Part shown: positions 62,544 through 64,000 of the stretch, one piece after another
How positions within the stretch are numbered: the stretch's first letter is position 1
Layout of the letters: the number at the start of each line of letters is the position of its first letter
Assembly (NCBI RefSeq): GCF_003635165.1
Contig: NZ_ML058606.1
Coordinates: 124,001-188,000, forward strand
Direction of reading: 5' to 3'
DNA: 64,000 nt
Source of the DNA: Burkholderia sp. Nafp2/4-1b
GTDB lineage: Bacteria; Pseudomonadota; Gammaproteobacteria; Burkholderiales; Burkholderiaceae
Program-made: the position numbers and the translations under genes
Notes under the pieces: generated by a model
The model's input: only the letters and a program-made list of their open reading frames with translations
Told to the model about the DNA's origin: nothing
The model's database searches: none

Positions 62544-63328
62544 AGACGATCGCCATCACGTCGACGACGGGCGGCGCGGGCCGCACGACGCTCGCCGCCG
62601 CGCTCGCGGTGCTGCTTGCCCGGCGCGGCCGATCGGTCGTGGCCGTCGAGTTCGACGCGCAGAACCTGATGGGCGCGATGCTCGGCCTCGACACGCTGGC
62701 CGAACACGGGCTCGCGCACAGCCTGCTCGGTGGCGCGGGTGACGCCGAACCATGGCACGCGCATACGTGGCGCAATGCCGACGGCGTACTGTTCGTGCCG
62801 TACGGGCAGGTCGATGCGGCCGGCGCCGCCGCGTGCGACGCGCGGCTCGCGGCCGATCCGGCGTGGCTGTCGCGTGCGCTCGACGAGATCGCGCTGCCGG
62901 CCGGCGGCGTCGTGCTGGTCGACACCGCGCGCTATCCGTCTCCGCAGGCCGAGCAGGCGATTCGCCGCGCGGACCTGACGCTCGTCGTCGTGCCGCCCGA
63001 ACCGGCCGCGTGCGCGACCGTCGCTGCACGCCTCGCCGCATTGCGCGCCGGCGGCGGCGATCTGCAGATCGTCGTGAACCGGCTGAATCCGGCGCGCGAC
63101 ATGCAGCGCGATGCGCTCGGCATGCTGCGCGAGGTCGCGGGGCCGGGCTCGATGCTCGAGCAGCGCATCCACATCGACGCGGCCGTGCCCGAAACGCTCG
63201 CGCGCGGCAGCTGGATCTTCGACGACGCGCCGTATTCGCAGGCATCGCACGACCTGAACGGCGTCGCGAACTGGGTCGATACGTGGCTCGCGGCGGCCAC
63301 TGCAGGCCGCGCGGGAGCGCGGCGATGA
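62540..63328 (+). CDS. bcsQ: Cellulose biosynthesis MinD/ParA-like protein BcsQ
   Basis: 262 residues of the SIMIBI ATPase fold. The deviant Walker A region reads TSTTGGAGRTTL: both the signature Lys and the P-loop Lys are replaced (Thr and Arg). The switch region is VVAVEFDAQN and the Walker B-like strand GVVLVDTARYP. BcsQ positions the cellulose complex at the membrane/pole in other bacteria. Overlaps bcsF and bcsA by 4 bases each. Confidence 0.88.
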   Translation: MKTIAITSTTGGAGRTTLAAALAVLLARRGRSVVAVEFDAQNLMGAMLGLDTLAEHGLAHSLLGGAGDAEPWHAHTWRNADGVLFVPYGQVDAAGAAACDARLAADPAWLSRALDEIALPAGGVVLVDTARYPSPQAEQAIRRADLTLVVVPPEPAACATVAARLAALRAGGGDLQIVVNRLNPARDMQRDALGMLREVAGPGSMLEQRIHIDAAVPETLARGSWIFDDAPYSQASHDLNGVANWVDTWLAAATAGRAGARR

Positions 63329-64000
63329 AGGCCGCATTCGCGTCGCGCTGGCGCGCCGCGACCCGTCGCGCGACCGACTGGTGCGCGCGCGGGATCGGGC
63401 TGCCGGCCGAGCGCACGCTGCTCGACTGGCTCGTGCGGGTGTTCTTCCATGCGCCGCCCGCCGGCAGGCCGGACCGCGTGCGTCGCTGGGCGCGTGTCGC
63501 ATTCCTGGGCCTCGCGCGGGAGTGGGGCGTGCTGCAGCCGCTGAGCGTGCGCGAATGGCTGTGGCGCGCGATCGTGCGTGCGCCGCGCGCGGCCGACAGC
63601 CGGCCCGCGCGCGATCCGCTCGCATGGTTCGACACGTTCGTCGTGCCGGTCTACGTCGTGCTGCGCGCGCTCGGCGCACGCGTGAACGCGCAGCTCGAGC
63701 GCCTGCCGTGGATGCGCTGGGGCGGCTGGCTCGACGCACGCGCGAACGGCGTCGGCCGGCATCGCTGGCTGGCGCCGCTGCTGCTGGTCGGCGGCGGGCT
63801 GTTGTGGGCCGCCGCCGGGATGTCGCCGCTGATGCCCGGCGCACAGTTCGCGTTCTTTGCGATCGTCGCAGTGCTGGCGCTCCTGCTGCGCCGCCTGCCG
63901 GGCCATCTGCCGACGCTTGCGCTCGCGTCGCTCGCGCTGCTCGCCACGGTTCGCTACGTGTGGTGGCGCACGACCCAGACACTCGATTTCCGCAGCCCCG
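63325..64000 (+). CDS. bcsA: Cellulose synthase catalytic subunit BcsA (3' end beyond window)
   Basis: First 225 codons only. The start ATG at 63325 overlaps the bcsQ stop. A roughly 140-residue cytoplasmic N-terminal extension (WRAATRRATDWCARGIGLPAE, VRRWARVAFLGLAREWGV) precedes the first membrane helices (about 150-205) and the segment LATVRYVWWRTTQTLDF typical of BcsA just before its glycosyltransferase domain. The GT2 and PilZ domains lie past the window edge. It is the last of the bcs genes seen here, whereas bcsA usually leads. Confidence 0.9.
   Translation, partial: MKAAFASRWRAATRRATDWCARGIGLPAERTLLDWLVRVFFHAPPAGRPDRVRRWARVAFLGLAREWGVLQPLSVREWLWRAIVRAPRAADSRPARDPLAWFDTFVVPVYVVLRALGARVNAQLERLPWMRWGGWLDARANGVGRHRWLAPLLLVGGGLLWAAAGMSPLMPGAQFAFFAIVAVLALLLRRLPGHLPTLALASLALLATVRYVWWRTTQTLDFRSP

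Overview
This window looks like chromosome 1 of a Burkholderia cepacia complex member or a close relative. I base that on the high GC content with strong G/C preference at codon position 3, the pstA-pstB-phoU-phoB-phoR order next to ppk1/ppx, an OmpC-type Burkholderia porin, a VgrG-centred type VI secretion (T6SS) cassette and a bcs cellulose locus. The assignment comes from recognising protein families; no database was searched.

Layout. (1) 1-8.5 kb, phosphate homeostasis: the pst/pho operon ends in a perfect bidirectional terminator facing ppk1. ppk1 is divergent from ppx and has a good Pho-box-like site upstream. (2) 9.2-19.1 kb, accessory island: vgrG, a lipase effector with a lipoprotein immunity gene, a PAAR gene, a GH19-like peptidoglycan hydrolase effector with a secreted immunity candidate, a second PAAR gene and PAAR debris. 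The island lies between a degenerate tRNA-like fragment and an intact tRNA-Pro, and its second half is clearly more AT-rich than the flanks. (3) 19.2-28.5 kb, housekeeping genes: sixA, olsB-type acyltransferase, MATE exporter, AMP-binding acyl-CoA synthetase, LytM lipoprotein, aldose epimerase, uppP, tRNA-Arg and several very small membrane proteins. (4) 29-36 kb: acyl-CoA dehydrogenase, quinone oxidoreductase, SnoaL-like protein, a two-component system divergent from a MipA-type outer membrane protein, and a frameshifted I78 inhibitor gene. (5) 36.4-45.8 kb: a lytic transglycosylase fused to a VirB9-like domain, a porin with a 7-bp tandem repeat behind it, flavin reductase, a LysR gene with a late frameshift, a CitMHS transporter with AtuA-type enzymes, and a nitrilase-family amidohydrolase. 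(6) 45.9-52.2 kb: a six-gene lipid module with cdsA-plsC on one strand and, on the other, a CDP-alcohol phosphatidyltransferase, a hydrolase-methyltransferase fusion, a PAP2-dual-specificity phosphatase fusion and a small membrane protein. (7) 52.9-64 kb: a cellulose synthesis operon in the order bcsB-Z-C-E-F-Q-A, running off the right edge.

The strongest candidate for an undescribed system is the lipid module. Its enzymes could form a self-contained path from lysophosphatidate through CDP-diacylglycerol to a phosphatidyl-alcohol that is dephosphorylated and then modified. The transferase carries Asn at two of the four usual metal-binding Asp positions of its family motif. Other points worth following are the transglycosylase-VirB9 fusion, the layered toxin cassettes behind vgrG, a pair of tiny MDL... 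membrane proteins, and two single-base frameshifts that are either real gene decay or sequence errors.
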